Source: Epiperipatus broadwayi (lineage: Eukaryota > Onychophora > Udeonychophora > Euonychophora > Peripatidae). Taken from it: DNA of 64,000 nt. Location: the NCBI GenBank assembly GCA_028023455.1, contig JAQFVV010006293.1:4484059-4548058 (forward strand). Reading direction: 5' to 3'. Within the stretch, counting starts at the first letter, position 1; every line of letters begins with the position of its first letter. Positions 25,311 to 37,187 of the stretch are shown piece after piece. The position numbers and the translations under genes are program-made. The notes beneath the pieces were generated by a model. That model was not told the origin of the DNA. It was given only the letters and a program-made list of their open reading frames with translations, and did not search any database.

Positions 25311-25612
25311 AAACATCACATGATCACTACTTCATACTAGCACATAATTGTTATTAAACAATTCAAAACAAAGCAAAACTCTCCATACAGTAGTGCCATC
25401 TTGTGCCAACAAAAGCAATCAATGGATGCCAGAAGGCTTGTGCATAAAATCCCTATCTAGTGCCTACTCATTCAATACCCCCAGACTAGTTTCTGGCTTG
25501 TGGCCTTCGTCAGTGAGAAGCCTTGGATCTGAGAGCACTGCACCAGGCATCCATTGACTGCTTTTGTTGGCAGAAGATAGCACTACTGTATGGAGAGTTT
25601 TTCTTTGTTGTG
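25311..25612. mobile_element. MITE family A copy
   Basis: An outer arm (AAACATCACATGATCACTAC, 25311-25330) precedes an inner inverted repeat from about 25346. The left side is AGCAAAACTCTCCATACAGT and AGTGCCATCTTGTGCC; the right side includes ACTACTGTATGGAGAG and ends near 25612. The interior carries TCTAGTGCCTACTCATTCAA and GGATCTGAGAGCACTGCACC. Two short frames cross it (69 and 63 codons) and are artefacts of the repeat. Confidence 0.75.
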
Positions 25613-25999
25613 AATGGTTATTATTATGGGATTATTCATATAATAAACACACTGATAGATTGCTCAACAATGCACATTAGCCAATGGCATGAGTTTATTG
25701 GATTTTATTTTTAGATTTAAGAATTACCATAATTTTCTCAGTTGCCTGATAGTTTTTATCTAATATCAATTTTCTTGAAGATAGAATAAATATGTGTGCA
25801 GATGGTTCTTTTTAAAAATAAAAATTTACAAATCATAACAGACAAAACTAAATTATGCCACTTATTATCAGGAAGCTGTAATATTAACAACCCATTGTAT
25901 CATTAAAAGCAGAAGATACAAAAAACTACCAATTGTTGCTATATTATACCATTTCATTTAGATACCTACAACCTGTTGATCATTTTCAAATAAATAAAG

Positions 26000-28475
26000 A
26001 TTGTGTGAACTGGAAGAACTGTTTGATAATCATTAGGACATTGTTAGACTCAGAATAAAAGTAAAGAGACAATTGATTTAAAAAATGGACATAAATTTTA
26101 CATAAAAACATAATACTAATAACACAAGTGCCAATGGGATTTATGAAAAGAATATGGAAGAACAAATATGGAAATATAATGAGGTGAGGTTGATTATTTA
26201 CATTAATGGAAGATGTCAAATGCAAATAATTTAGGTTTATACTCCAACAAATTCTCACTGTGATGAAGAATTAGAGAACGTTTAAATGGATGTACAAAAT
26301 GAATTTGATCATAACAAACAACATTTTAAATTTGTCATGGGAGACTTTAATGCTAGAATGTGTAAATGATTAACACATGAAAGTGTTGTGGGTAAATTGG
26401 TTGTGATGATAGAAATGATAAAGAATATATACTTGCAAAGTCTGCAAAAAAGTAAAACTGTATATTATGAATTTTTTATTTGAAAAATAGTAAAAGCTAT
26501 AGGAAGCATTCAAATAAAAATAGAGCAGAATTGGTTTATATTTTGATTTAAAAATATATATATATTTCAAGATTGTAATATTTTTAATAGATTTAACCCA
26601 GAAAATAATTATGACTAGTGTAATATAAGGTACAAATTAATGCACAACTAGAGATGTAAAAATGGGTAAAAACAGAACGTTAACAGAACAAGAATGAATT
26701 CAAATTCCAATTTACAAATTGTTTAAAAATATTAACAGACTTTGAAAATGATTCAGACTTAATTGAAATCAATAAGAAGATAACTGATAATTGATTAAAA
26801 ACTGCCAAAAAAATGATTGCTATAAAAAGCATCAATTTACTATTAGACTCTCTACTGAAACAAGACAATGTAGGAAGAAAAAATAGATCTAAATTTTTTT
26901 GTATATTATCCTTTAAAAAGAATTGAATATCGATAGTTTTGTAAAATAATATGGGAACAAATTAATATTATTATAAAAATAATTGTGATATGGAACAAAA
27001 ACCTGCAGAAGAGAATGAAAGACTCAAAAATATAAAATAATACCTCAGTAGTAAATGGTAGTGAATAAATATATCTTAGTAATGGAAGGAAAGTTGTTTC
27101 TGCAATGAGAAGAAAATCAAGATAATATCATGAAATGTGAAAAAGAATTATGTAAAGAATTGTATAATAATAAAGAACAAGAAAATAAAATAATCACTGC
27201 AATTATTACAACTTCTGAATTGCTAAGCACATTAAGTCATGAAGTGAGATTTACAATTAAAAAGAAAAAAAGTTTTACAAAGTGATGAAATTGTTATTGC
27301 TATCTTAAAAAAGCTGATGAAAAAATAGAAAAATTGTTGGCAAAATAATATAGAAATGTCTAAATAATAAAGACATCAAATGATTAAGAAAATGTGTATT
27401 ATTAATAATGTTTAAGCAAAGTGAAAAAGAAGACTCAATCTTCTAACCCTTCTATACAAAATTTTTATCTAGATAACTATAAGCTATCTAAAAGAGACTA
27501 TGAATTTAAATCAACTAAAAGAAAAAAAACTGGGCTTAAAAATGCTTTTAGCTCAGTAAATGGCATATCCAAGTACTGAGAAAAGTTATAAAAGAGATCA
27601 TTGATATGAATTGTCATACCTTTGGATTTGCAGGTTATGAAAAGTCATTTAATTTTGTAAGCATTTCCACAGTGGTTACAACTTTGGATTATAAAGACAT
27701 AGACTCAGTGTATAGCCATATTGTAGACTATTTATTAAATTGCAATAGCATTGATTTTTTAAATCATTTAGATTCTATAGATAATTTAGTTATTTTTGCA
27801 AATAATGCTTTAGAACTTTCAGAAATATTGCAACAATTGTCAGATGAAAGAAGTGAAATTAGGACTAAAGGAAAATGTTAAAAAAATTAATGTTTAAAAA
27901 ATTTTTTCATTAAAAAATAAAAGATTAATAATCTTGAATCAAAGGAAATAAAAAGCTACAATTATCTTTTTCATATTAGTTATGCAGATGGAAATATAGT
28001 GGATAAAATTCATCATGGCAAGAGTGTTTTTGGTGGACATATCTTGATATGAAAAAATATGCCCATGTATTTGAAATTGAAGATTTTTAATAAATGCCAT
28101 ATCAGTTTATTGATCTGAGACTTGAATATTTAACAGAAGAGCAATAAAGAGACCCCAGACCATTCAAGAAAGTATGAAAAGATGTACATTAGGATAACAA
28201 GAAGAGTTCAAAAAGATGTACATGAATGAGAGAACATATAAATCTCACTGTCATCATTGAAAGAATTAAAAGTTTGAAATGGAGCTCAGCTGAACTACTA
28301 GTAGAAGATATGATAATAAATGGTTAGTTGATGTTTTAAAAAGTATACCAAGAGACTTTAAAAGTCTTAGATAGAAATGACATTTGATGTGGGATATAAA
28401 GAAGACAGGGATTGAAAATACTGGATTACACTTAGAAAGTCATTCATAATGCAGTGGATCTAAAGTGATTATGAC
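26000..28475 (+). pseudogene. Decayed RTE-type retrotransposon copy
   Basis: Read across frames, this matches the intact RTE protein at 49.7-52.7 kb in order. Endonuclease pieces include RCQMQII, VYTPTNSHCDE and [13 protein letters not shown] (about 26210-26360). Reverse-transcriptase pieces include FGFAGYEKSF (about 27620) and LVIFANNALELSEILQQLSD (27787-27846). The 3' end CATAATGCAGTGGAT (about 28447) corresponds to the intact C-terminus. A 91-codon open frame survives at 27606-27881, but it joins the palm D motif to the FAN region with about 50 residues deleted, and FADD has become SIDN. The first about 70 codons are missing or unrecognisable. This copy is dead. Confidence 0.85.
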
Positions 28476-29909
28476 GAATTAAAACTAATTAATACATATT
28501 ATAAATTATTTATAATTTATATATACAAAATATATAAAGTACTAAAACATGGCTTGAGAAAAATTACCAAGTAGAAAGTGTCACTAATAAAATAAAAAAA
28601 GATTGATATGGCTAATTTAATATATCTATGCCTCTTGTCTGTTGAAGGGTTATTTGATATCAAAATAATTTAATTTTATTGTTAAAAGGAAGCTGCCTTG
28701 ACAACAGTTTGAAATTGTTGATTGTTATTGATATTGGAATTGTTTAAGTATTGACTGATTTTTAATGATATATATACATAACTGTACTAATTTTGAAGTA
28801 GAAATAATCATTGCATGAACATGTAATTAAGATAATATCAAGATATCACTCTTAAAATAATATATTTTAGAAAATAAACAACACACAATAAATTAAAGAA
28901 GATGGCTCATCACGAAGCTATTTTCAATAAATATAGAATAAGAAAAGGCGATAAAATAATAGTAATAATAATAAAAAAAATTGATTAAAAAATTCAATAT
29001 TATTAAGAGGTCTGCTTGTTTAGCGTTAAAGATCTTTCCTTTTATGTCAATTATTTTTGTGAAGCAATAAAAAGCCTAAAGATGGTTAAATGATTAAAAA
29101 AGTTTGTTTAAAAAAAACAATAACTAAAAAACTGCTTGACTTGCCAGTCAACTTTTCTATATAGTAAAAGACACATTTTCCTTGTATTAAACTTAAAGCG
29201 AGAAAATAGAATCAAAAACTTTTAGTGATGGTGACCTGACTTGCAAAAATAGGAGGAAACAATATTTCAACGAACGCTTTCATTATAAAAAAATATATTG
29301 TCTACAATCACTTTGATGGAATATTTATGACTCTTTAAAAAACAGATAATTTTAAAATAAATTACGTTTATTTGAATACTTAAAAAAACTTACCCATTAA
29401 AAGAAAAGTTAAACTAAAAGCAATTAATTGTCGAATATGTTCTATCATTTTGAGAAAATTGCTATAATAATGTTTGGAAATGACATTACGGATGCTTTTA
29501 TATTGTACTTTTAAGTCGTTATTTTTTCTCTATAAACGGGTTTTTCCATTGTTAAATAAAAGATTAAACGTGAATAAGTGTACAGGTCGTAAAACCTATT
29601 TAAGTTATTTATTCAAATAATTTATAATTTAAATCAACCATAACAAAAAAATATAACTTAATAAGTTTAGAATAAAATGCTCCAATAATTTGGGAATTCC
29701 ATAGCTTTTATAGAAATTAAATTTTAATTTATTATTTTAATTTTTACAGTCATCTATTTTGCATATGTTATTAAAAACTGATCACAAATGCTATTTGATA
29801 ACATAATATTAATTATATGTATATATACGTAAACGAATAACGTCTATTAACTAATACAAAGCCCGAAATTAATTGCACACACATTACGTACTCAGATATT
29901 AAGCCAATA
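28476..29909. other. AT-rich DNA without recognisable gene
   Basis: No coding pattern, RNA or repeat family was recognised downstream of the dead RTE copy. Confidence 0.5.
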
Positions 29910-30091
29910 AACATCACATGACCACCACTTCTTATGCTTGTGTATTACTGTTGTTAAAACAGGCAAAACTCACTATACGTATTGCCACACACAGCAAGCT
30001 AGAGTAATCAATGGATGTCAGAAGCCTGGCATCTATTAATTACTATAGCTTGCTGTGTGTGGCAATACGTATAGTGAGTTTTGCCTGTTTT
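29910..30091. mobile_element. Hairpin MITE, family A related, with perfect 45-bp arms
   Basis: 29956-30000 and 30047-30091 are perfect reverse complements (AAAACAGGCAAAACTC to CACACAGCAAGCT and its complement), with a 46-bp loop containing AGAGTAATCAATGGATG. The outer left arm ACATCACATGACCACC links it to the 16.1 and 25.3 kb copies. Perfect arms in a diverged family suggest recent insertion or arm correction. Confidence 0.8.
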
Positions 30092-30926
30092 ATACTCAGA
30101 TATACAAATAAATAAATATTCACACTACACAATAATAAAAATCAATTTTATATAACCCGATTTTAAAGATTAAGTATTGAGTCAGAATATAGGATGACAT
30201 TACGATACTTAATCCAGACTGATATTTTCGTTATTTTATCTTCTTTCAGCAGGTCATGTGTAACATCTCATAGCCCCGACTATTCCAGAAATTTGATGAT
30301 GAAAGTAGATTGTGTTGTTTACAGAAATTTCTAAAACAAAATTTTACATATAAAATAGCAAACAGCTTCTTCATCGATATAAACATATTATCTTGAAATA
30401 AAGATAAAACCACAGCATCAGCATTCATAGAACTGCGATGCTTTTTTTGTAACATTTATCGGATAAACTCTGATTAACTCAGATATTATTCCTTAATTTA
30501 GATATTTTTTGGTTAATAACCTAATTCTGTATATTGACTACTTAAAACATAATTGTTAAACTGCTTAGAAGCCAAGAAAATGAAATCATTCTTATGATAT
30601 AAGTCAGAATCAAGGGAACTATAAAAGAAAATTCTAACTCATGAAGTCTTTCAATATATTTAAAAATTTAATCACTTATTAGATTTTACATATATGTATT
30701 GAGAATGAAATGATAAATTCATGTTTGGAAAAATAAATTTTATAATGTACTTAAAACTCATTACTACTACACATTTTATTTTATTATAATATTTTAAAAT
30801 TTTACTAATAAAATGTTGTATTTAAAAATAAGAATATGTTAAAAATATTCTTCCTTGCAATTATATAAATATATATGTAAGAATATATTATAATATTTAT
30901 ACATATATACCGTAGATAATATGTAA
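30092..30926. other. AT-rich DNA without recognisable gene
   Basis: Nothing recognised. A 69-codon minus-strand frame at 30246-30455 is slightly Cys-rich but lacks any known motif or support. Confidence 0.45.
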
Positions 30927-31043
30927 TAAAATAAATTATACAAGAATATGTAGATAATTATTAACTATTACGAATTGTTTTAGACGAAAATTTATTATGT
31001 AATAGTTGATAATTATCTACTTACTCTTGTAGAATTTATTTTA
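30927..31043. mobile_element. Short palindrome (about 117 bp)
   Basis: The left arm AAAATAAATTATACAAGA...GTAGATAATTATTAACTATTA is complementary to the right arm ending in CTTGTAGAATTTATTTT. The arms are about 42 bp with few mismatches and enclose a loop of about 30 bp. It is MITE-like or a simple foldback. Confidence 0.6.
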
Positions 31044-31585
31044 TATATGTATGGTGAGCATAGGTTTGTGGTCTGAATTAATATAAATAAAAAAAGTGTT
31101 TAATTTGAAGAAGTTAAAGATGATTGTAAATACAAATTTTTACATTAGAATGTTGTAGATATCATAAATTAGACATTATATACATCTGGAGAATTGTATA
31201 ATATCATGATAACTTGAGTCCATTTTGATTTTAGACAAGAAATTAATGTGCTAAAATAAAATGTAAGAGCGTTTGCTTTAAATTCGATATTCAAAAATTT
31301 AAAGGTGTGAGTTCAACTTCTGAGCAAATATTTTCACTGTCCATATAGGCCAGCAACACATGAAGAAGAGTGAAGAGTAATACTACTCAAAACATTGTGT
31401 AATTACTAACCTATATTGTCTATTTGTGTGTTATTACTAACAAGTTGTTTGTATTTGGAAAGTTTAAATAAAGTTTAAAATTTTCTATACATTCAACATT
31501 CACTCATAAATAATGGAAATAGTCCAACATATTACAACTAAGAACGATATTTTATTAAAATACTTTTCATTTAAATACATTTTAC
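31044..31585. other. AT-rich DNA upstream of the large direct repeat
   Basis: No gene or repeat copy recognised. Confidence 0.5.
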
Positions 31586-31589
31586 ATAT

Positions 31590-34426
31590 TGAAGCAGATG
31601 ATCTGATGCTCAGATCCTGCTTCACAGCCCACATCCAATCTCCTACCACCTAACCATATTCAAACTCATCCTTACGCACATATACACATAACTAATAATA
31701 TATTTCTTTACCCAATAGTATAAAATAATGTAAATGTATGTGTCTTAATTTAATATTTAATCTAATAATAATATTCTCATGTGTATGCGGGTGTAAATAA
31801 TAAATATATATGTATATTTTAGCGTAGGAGATTGTGATTGAATTAATAGTATATTATATATATAAGATATTATATATGATACTTATTATATTTTTCATAT
31901 ATAAGTTTGTAGCCAGAAATTATGCAATCTTGTTAGTAAGTCTCTCGAAAAACAATAACCCGGAAGACCCTTTAGATTAAAATAGAAGATTACAAATTGG
32001 TAATAATAAAATAAACCCATTAGTGGAAATTGTCCATGCTAGCTTGTTTTAAAATTATAAGATTCATTTTAAAACAATCGTTCAGAAACTGATAACAAAC
32101 TTGCATTGTTTCAAACATCTTACCAGATAAGAGTATCCAGCCAAACGATTCCAAATGAAATCTAAGTGCTTAAACCACCTCAGGTCCAGCAGTAGTTGCC
32201 TAGTTACAAATTCAAATTAAAAGTATAAATACTGCTGGATTTGAATCCACGAAAAAGGGGAGATCATTAAATAGCCATGCTGCTGAACATAATCCATGCC
32301 CGATGTAATTTTCACACAATGTGTTGTGAGTAGTAAATTTCGCCTTGTCCCTCCGTTCTAACATGCTAATCCTATGAACGAAGCTTCTGTACTCCATGCT
32401 ACTGAACTTTACATATGTCTTTCCAATGAAATGAAGTGCTATCTCAAATCATCCCACTACCCTAGATCTAGTGACAATACCGATGGACTAATTCCTAGTG
32501 AAATGCCCTTCTCAATCATCAAGGTAAAGAACTCAGACCGCTTATAATTCCTAAAATCCTGCCTTCTATGTAATGTGTATATTTTAAACTCTATCTTTTA
32601 AATGTCTTCAAATATATATAACTCTATATGACTAATCTATGCTAAGCCTCTTATAAAATGTTTTTCTTTTATTTTATTTAAAAGCGGCCAATAATTTTTA
32701 TTAACATTTTTATGTATTTATATTTTAAAGTTAATGCCAATAATATTCTAAAATCACCAGCATGTAACTTATTTTGTTTTCCCCACCCATCATTTACTGG
32801 GTACATAATTTATAATTGATAAAAACAAGTCTTATTTGGCTTGCCCAGATGCTCGCGGTTTTAGAGAAATAAATTAATTATATTTTTCATGTTTACTGTT
32901 GAAAAACAGATTTGACATCTGTTTTTCCCATTCTCCTTCCTAAATAATGTGATATCTTTTATCTTTCAATTATATTATATATGTAAATTTCATCTTAGCT
33001 ATTACGACCACCCTTTTTATTTTGCAATCAATTAATGTATTTCCACAAGGGCATAAATCAACCAAAATTGAGGTTTAATGTGTAAAACGTAATGAATAAT
33101 ATTAAATAATATAATGTAAGGGGGAGGGGGACCTTAACTTTTTATTCTATGTTTATATGTATAATTATTATCCCTGTTTGCTTAAAGTGAAGCCATGTCA
33201 TTACGCTGAATAGTTCATCATTCGTGGGCAATAAATACATCCCAATAATCTTTAATTTCAGAAGTATATTTATGTTTATTATTAAGTGTTTCGTGCATAA
33301 AGGCCATTTCATTTTTATATATATATATGTTCGTGCTTCTTTCTCACATGGAGGTCATCGCCCAGTCGAGCCCCATCGTCGTTCTCACTGTCCTTAAACC
33401 AGGCTGTAAAAATCACCTGGGGGACATCCACGGTCTTACGAGCATGCTTTATACGGGGATCACTCTGGAAAAAACAGCCCGATAATGACATAGCCTGCCG
33501 CCTTTTGTCTCAATACTGACCCTGCCAAAGTTTGCAGAGGAAATCGGTCACTTCTTAGAATTCATGAAGCACACTCCAGGACCCATAAAAAGGACCGATA
33601 ATAAGCCACCATGCATGCACCGCTTTTCCCTTATCTTATCATTTGCCCAGAAGTATTCATAAGCCGTAATGAAATGATTTATTTAAACAAACATATGTCC
33701 CTTATTTTAATATAAGTATTAATACGATAAATTTAGTATGGTTTGTGTAAATTGTTCATTACCCATCCCGTGCATTAATTATTTAAAATTCCCAGTTAAC
33801 CGGCATATTAAATGTAATCAAATATTATTTGTGGTAAAATTATTGTTTGAAGTAATCAAATGCTCTTTTCATTTCTGGGGGTGTGATAGCGTTCTAATAA
33901 TCTATTCTAATAGCGCTAATTTACTCAAACACACATATATTATTGGCATAGCCGCAATTATCATGTTATTATATAAAATGATTCAAATAAATATCTATAA
34001 TAATCCTGAGGCTCATGTCAGCTAAATGACCTGACATAATTATTATTAATAAATTGTAAATATATATACATCAAACTCGAATCAGTGCTTTCTTTAGTTA
34101 AGATAAATATTAAGTTATTTCTTAAGCTTAAATATGACTAGATGATCTCCACTCTACACATAATTAACATGCTCATTATTAAGTTACTCTATCATGAGTT
34201 AGCCTTGAGTCTTTTGTGTCTCCGATGATCGATCCCGGCGGATGAGAAGTGGATTAATCGATGTCATCAGGATTGTTGTTTATAATGTTATAGATCTGGG
34301 GAATAGGCAAATAGGGTAGAATTCATGAGTGCTCCTGACCTGTGTATCTTGTGCATGATTGAATTTGAGGTACTTTTGCCTAGATGCTAGATCTTGTTAC
34401 GTGAACATACAAATCTGACTGGCACA
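31590..34426. repeat. Left 2.84-kb direct repeat
   Basis: Starts with a hairpin (GAAGCAG, GATCTGA, loop TGC, TCAGATC, CTGCTTC). It contains a G+C-richer block at 33336-33620 downstream of a TATATATATATA tract. Short frames inside, including one of 95 codons at 33738-34025 partly conserved in the right copy, have no recognisable domain. In a 180-bp comparison by eye, 13 differences from the right copy were counted. Confidence 0.9.
33336..33620. other. G+C-richer block within the direct repeat
   Basis: This segment, like its partner at about 38929-39218, stands out from the AT-rich background and begins right after a TATATATATATA run. It may mark the R/U5 start of an LTR or a structured RNA, but no RNA family or protein was recognised. 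A 60-codon minus-strand frame exists only in the right copy. Confidence 0.4.
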
Positions 34427-34446
34427 GATTTTTTTTCTTTTCTCCG
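34427..34446 (-). other. Polypurine-tract-like run
   Basis: Read on the minus strand, 17 consecutive purines followed by TC abut the TG start of the left direct repeat. This is where a polypurine tract would be in a minus-oriented LTR element. Confidence 0.4.
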
Positions 34447-34759
34447 GGTTTGTAGCATCAACTTAGGGCCTTGAATACAAAAACCCATATACCTGAGATA
34501 GTAGTAGATAGTGATAGATATAGCATATGTTTTGAAAAAAAAAAAAAATTTTTTTTAAAAATTTTTTTTCGGACACCCAGCTTAAAATTTTTTTTTGAAT
34601 ATTGATACACACTCCCTGCGAGTCACTGTTAAAATAAATATAAATATTTTCTCTCAGTATATATGTAAAAATATATTTCAAGTAAATAGTATGTCATATA
34701 CTCAATATTTTTCCCACATAAAAGTTTAAAAAGTTTTTTCGTTTTCACGAACCTATAAA

Positions 34760-35970
34760 ATAAAATAGTGGCAGTTTTGTTTTGTTTTCTTTCACGTATA
34801 TGATTTGAATAATGATGATATTATATAATGTTTTATTCCTTGTCTGTAAATGTTTATTACATGTATAATTCTCACGAGTTTTTAAAAAAGAAGTAAAGAA
34901 GTAACAGCTTTTAAGGGCCTCTTACTTTCAAATTAATTAAAAATAAAGATGTGCTTCTCCTAAATAATGTTCCTAGTTTTCGTATACATGTAAGGTTCCA
35001 ATGATAAAAGAGTGACAGCTTTTAAGGGGCTCTCGTTCTTATAAAATAAAATGTGTTTTTTTTCAAAAAAGTGAATAAGATGTTGTATAATGTTTTTTTT
35101 TTCTCTTGGTCATAAACGTGAAATTACATGCAGGATGCCCATAAATAAAATAATGTTAGTTTTAAAAGAGCCTCCACAGATAATAAAATAAAAAGTATGT
35201 TTTAAATAGTGTCTTTATATAATATTTTCCATGAATGATTTGTACAACATAAAAGTGTTTTCAAGTTTACCGTAAGATAAAATAGTGTTAGCTTTTAAGG
35301 GGCCTTCACATTTATAATAAAAATAAAGTAGCGTTTATATATACAGTATAAAAGTTTCCATAAATGATTTTAAATAACAAAGTATTTTCAAGTTTACAAT
35401 GTAAACTATTTTATAATAGTGATAGCTTTTAAGGGGTTTTTCACATTTAAAATAAAAAGATGATAAAGAAATGTGTACAATATAGAATAATAGTATTGAG
35501 ATATATAATAATTTTTTTTTCCGTTTTAATAAATGTTATAAATAAATATAATATGCCCAAGTTTTAAAGTGCGTGCTAAATAATAATAATATATAATAAT
35601 CTTTCATAAATGCTTTAAATAACTATGTTCTATATAATTTCTTTTTATGTTTCAAATAATAATAGTTCCAAGCCTGAGAGAATTAAAATAGTGTCAGCCT
35701 TTAAGGGGCTTTCGCATTTAAAGATAAAAAGATAGTAAAGTAGTGTGTGCGCTAAATAATATATAATATATTTTTTTTAATGTTTTAAATAATCATGTTA
35801 AATATAATTTTTTGTCCTTGTTAAAATATCTTTTAAAGAAATATTTTAAATTTATAATATGTTCAAGTCTGAGAGTTAAATAAGTGACAGCTTTTAAAAC
35901 ACTTAAAAATAATAAAATAAAGATTCTAAATAATCGCAAATGTGCAGATTTTTTTTTGAAATGTTTTAAT
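34760..35970. repeat. Degenerate tandem array, unit about 130 bp
   Basis: A conserved core GTGACAGCTTTTAAGGGGC recurs, with variation, near 34768, 34901, 35012, 35154, 35285, 35419, 35691 and 35884. Most intervals are 111-142 bp; one is about twice the unit and one is 193 bp. Between cores, motifs such as TTCAAGTTTAC and AATAAAATAAA also repeat. The array is old and non-coding. Confidence 0.8.
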
Positions 35971-36479
35971 AATATATAATGACAGTTTTAGTTACATTTT
36001 CATCCTCTTATATAAATATGTGCTAAGGCCATAATAATTTTTTTGTTAAACTAAATGTATAACTATTTAAGTATACAACCCATTAATAGCGGATCATCTG
36101 GTCAGAACATATAGCTCTATCCCTTGGCTGGCGCCCGGTATTAATACCACTATAAATTTGCCAATAGGTGATCGAGTTATCAAATTTAAAAGCAATGATT
36201 CATAATAAAAGTTATATAGAGTTTGTTTTTTCTTCTCAAATATGTGTATCAAGTGTACCAATGCAATCGTTAATCAATCATTTTGTTAAGATGTTTCAGG
36301 TGCTGAAGAACAACTCCCAAAAACAGACCATGAAAGAAGACATAAAGAAGGCCAGGTAGAAATTATAATAAATTTTTTATATATTTTGCATTAAAGAGCA
36401 GTTAAAAAACTAGATCTAGAAATAATTAATATTAAATAACAAGTAGGATAGCAATAATCAGTTTAAGAAATAAAATTTG

Positions 36480-36545
36480 AGAGCATGGGAGGGAGAGAGT
36501 AGAGCAAGGGGGAGAGTGTAGAATGGGGGGAGGAGAAGATGGACA
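36480..36545 (+). repeat. Purine-rich tract
   Basis: A G/A-rich stretch (GAGAGCATGGGAGGGAGAG and following) of about 65 bp, strikingly purine-biased compared with its surroundings. It could be a second, central polypurine tract or simple low-complexity DNA. Confidence 0.6.
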
Positions 36546-36609
36546 GATAGAACCTGATGACCTGGATATGGAATGGTAAATGATCTTAGGATTCTAATAA
36601 TTTCCATAT

Positions 36610-37060
36610 GCTTTAGTAGTTTTTTAATTATTGATATGTTACTCTATTAACCAAGCAGTAAATAATTTATCTATTATACCATAGTTTTGATATGTTATTC
36701 TATTAACCAAGCAGTTTTTTTAATGTAAGTGAAGTATTTGTATATGTATAGCATAGTTCTTATATCATTATCATATTATATCCAATTAACTAAGCAAGTT
36801 TTTTTTAAGGCAGTAAAATTTTAATATAACAAAGGGTATTTCATCAAAAGTCATAAAAATTTTAATAAAACCCATAAAAGTTTCTAATATAGTAGAGAGG
36901 GCATTGTAGCTTAGATAAAATTTATAAAATTTCTAGTAACATGACAGAGTTCGAATATTTTAGCATAAATAAAGTCATAAAATTTCCAATATAGCAGAGA
37001 GATATTATACCTTAAACAAAAATCATAAAATTTCAATATAACAGAGAGTTAGTATACCAC
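36610..37060. repeat. Two degenerate tandem repeat families
   Basis: From 36610 to 36810, three units share GATATGTTA.TCTATTAACC and AAGCAGT. From about 36840 to 37050, four units share CATAAAA.TTTC.AATATA and CAGAGAG at intervals of about 55-70 bp. Both families lie inside the interior of the LTR-like element. Confidence 0.65.
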
Positions 37061-37187
37061 AAGTACAAGGCAAAAAATTCTTTAGATACATCGCCGATCC
37101 AAAGTTGTTCTTTAGTTACCTGTACATCAAATAAAAGCTTTTTTTCTTTTTAACGGTTTTTCATTTTTTTCGGTAAGTTCAGGAAAA

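Noticed and set aside
33738-34025. 95-codon frame conserved in both large repeats
   Set aside because: Conservation follows from duplication; the start is lost in the right copy, and there is no domain or compositional sign of selection.
31590-34426. Helitron interpretation of the 2.84-kb repeat, because of its terminal hairpin
   Set aside because: The sequence next to the hairpin is not the CTRR end of Helitrons. TG...CA ends with a paired direct repeat and matching outer ATAT fit an LTR-type structure better.
34760-35970. CRISPR-like regular repeats
   Set aside because: Repeats are degenerate, spacers are related to one another, and the genome is eukaryotic; this is a decayed tandem array.
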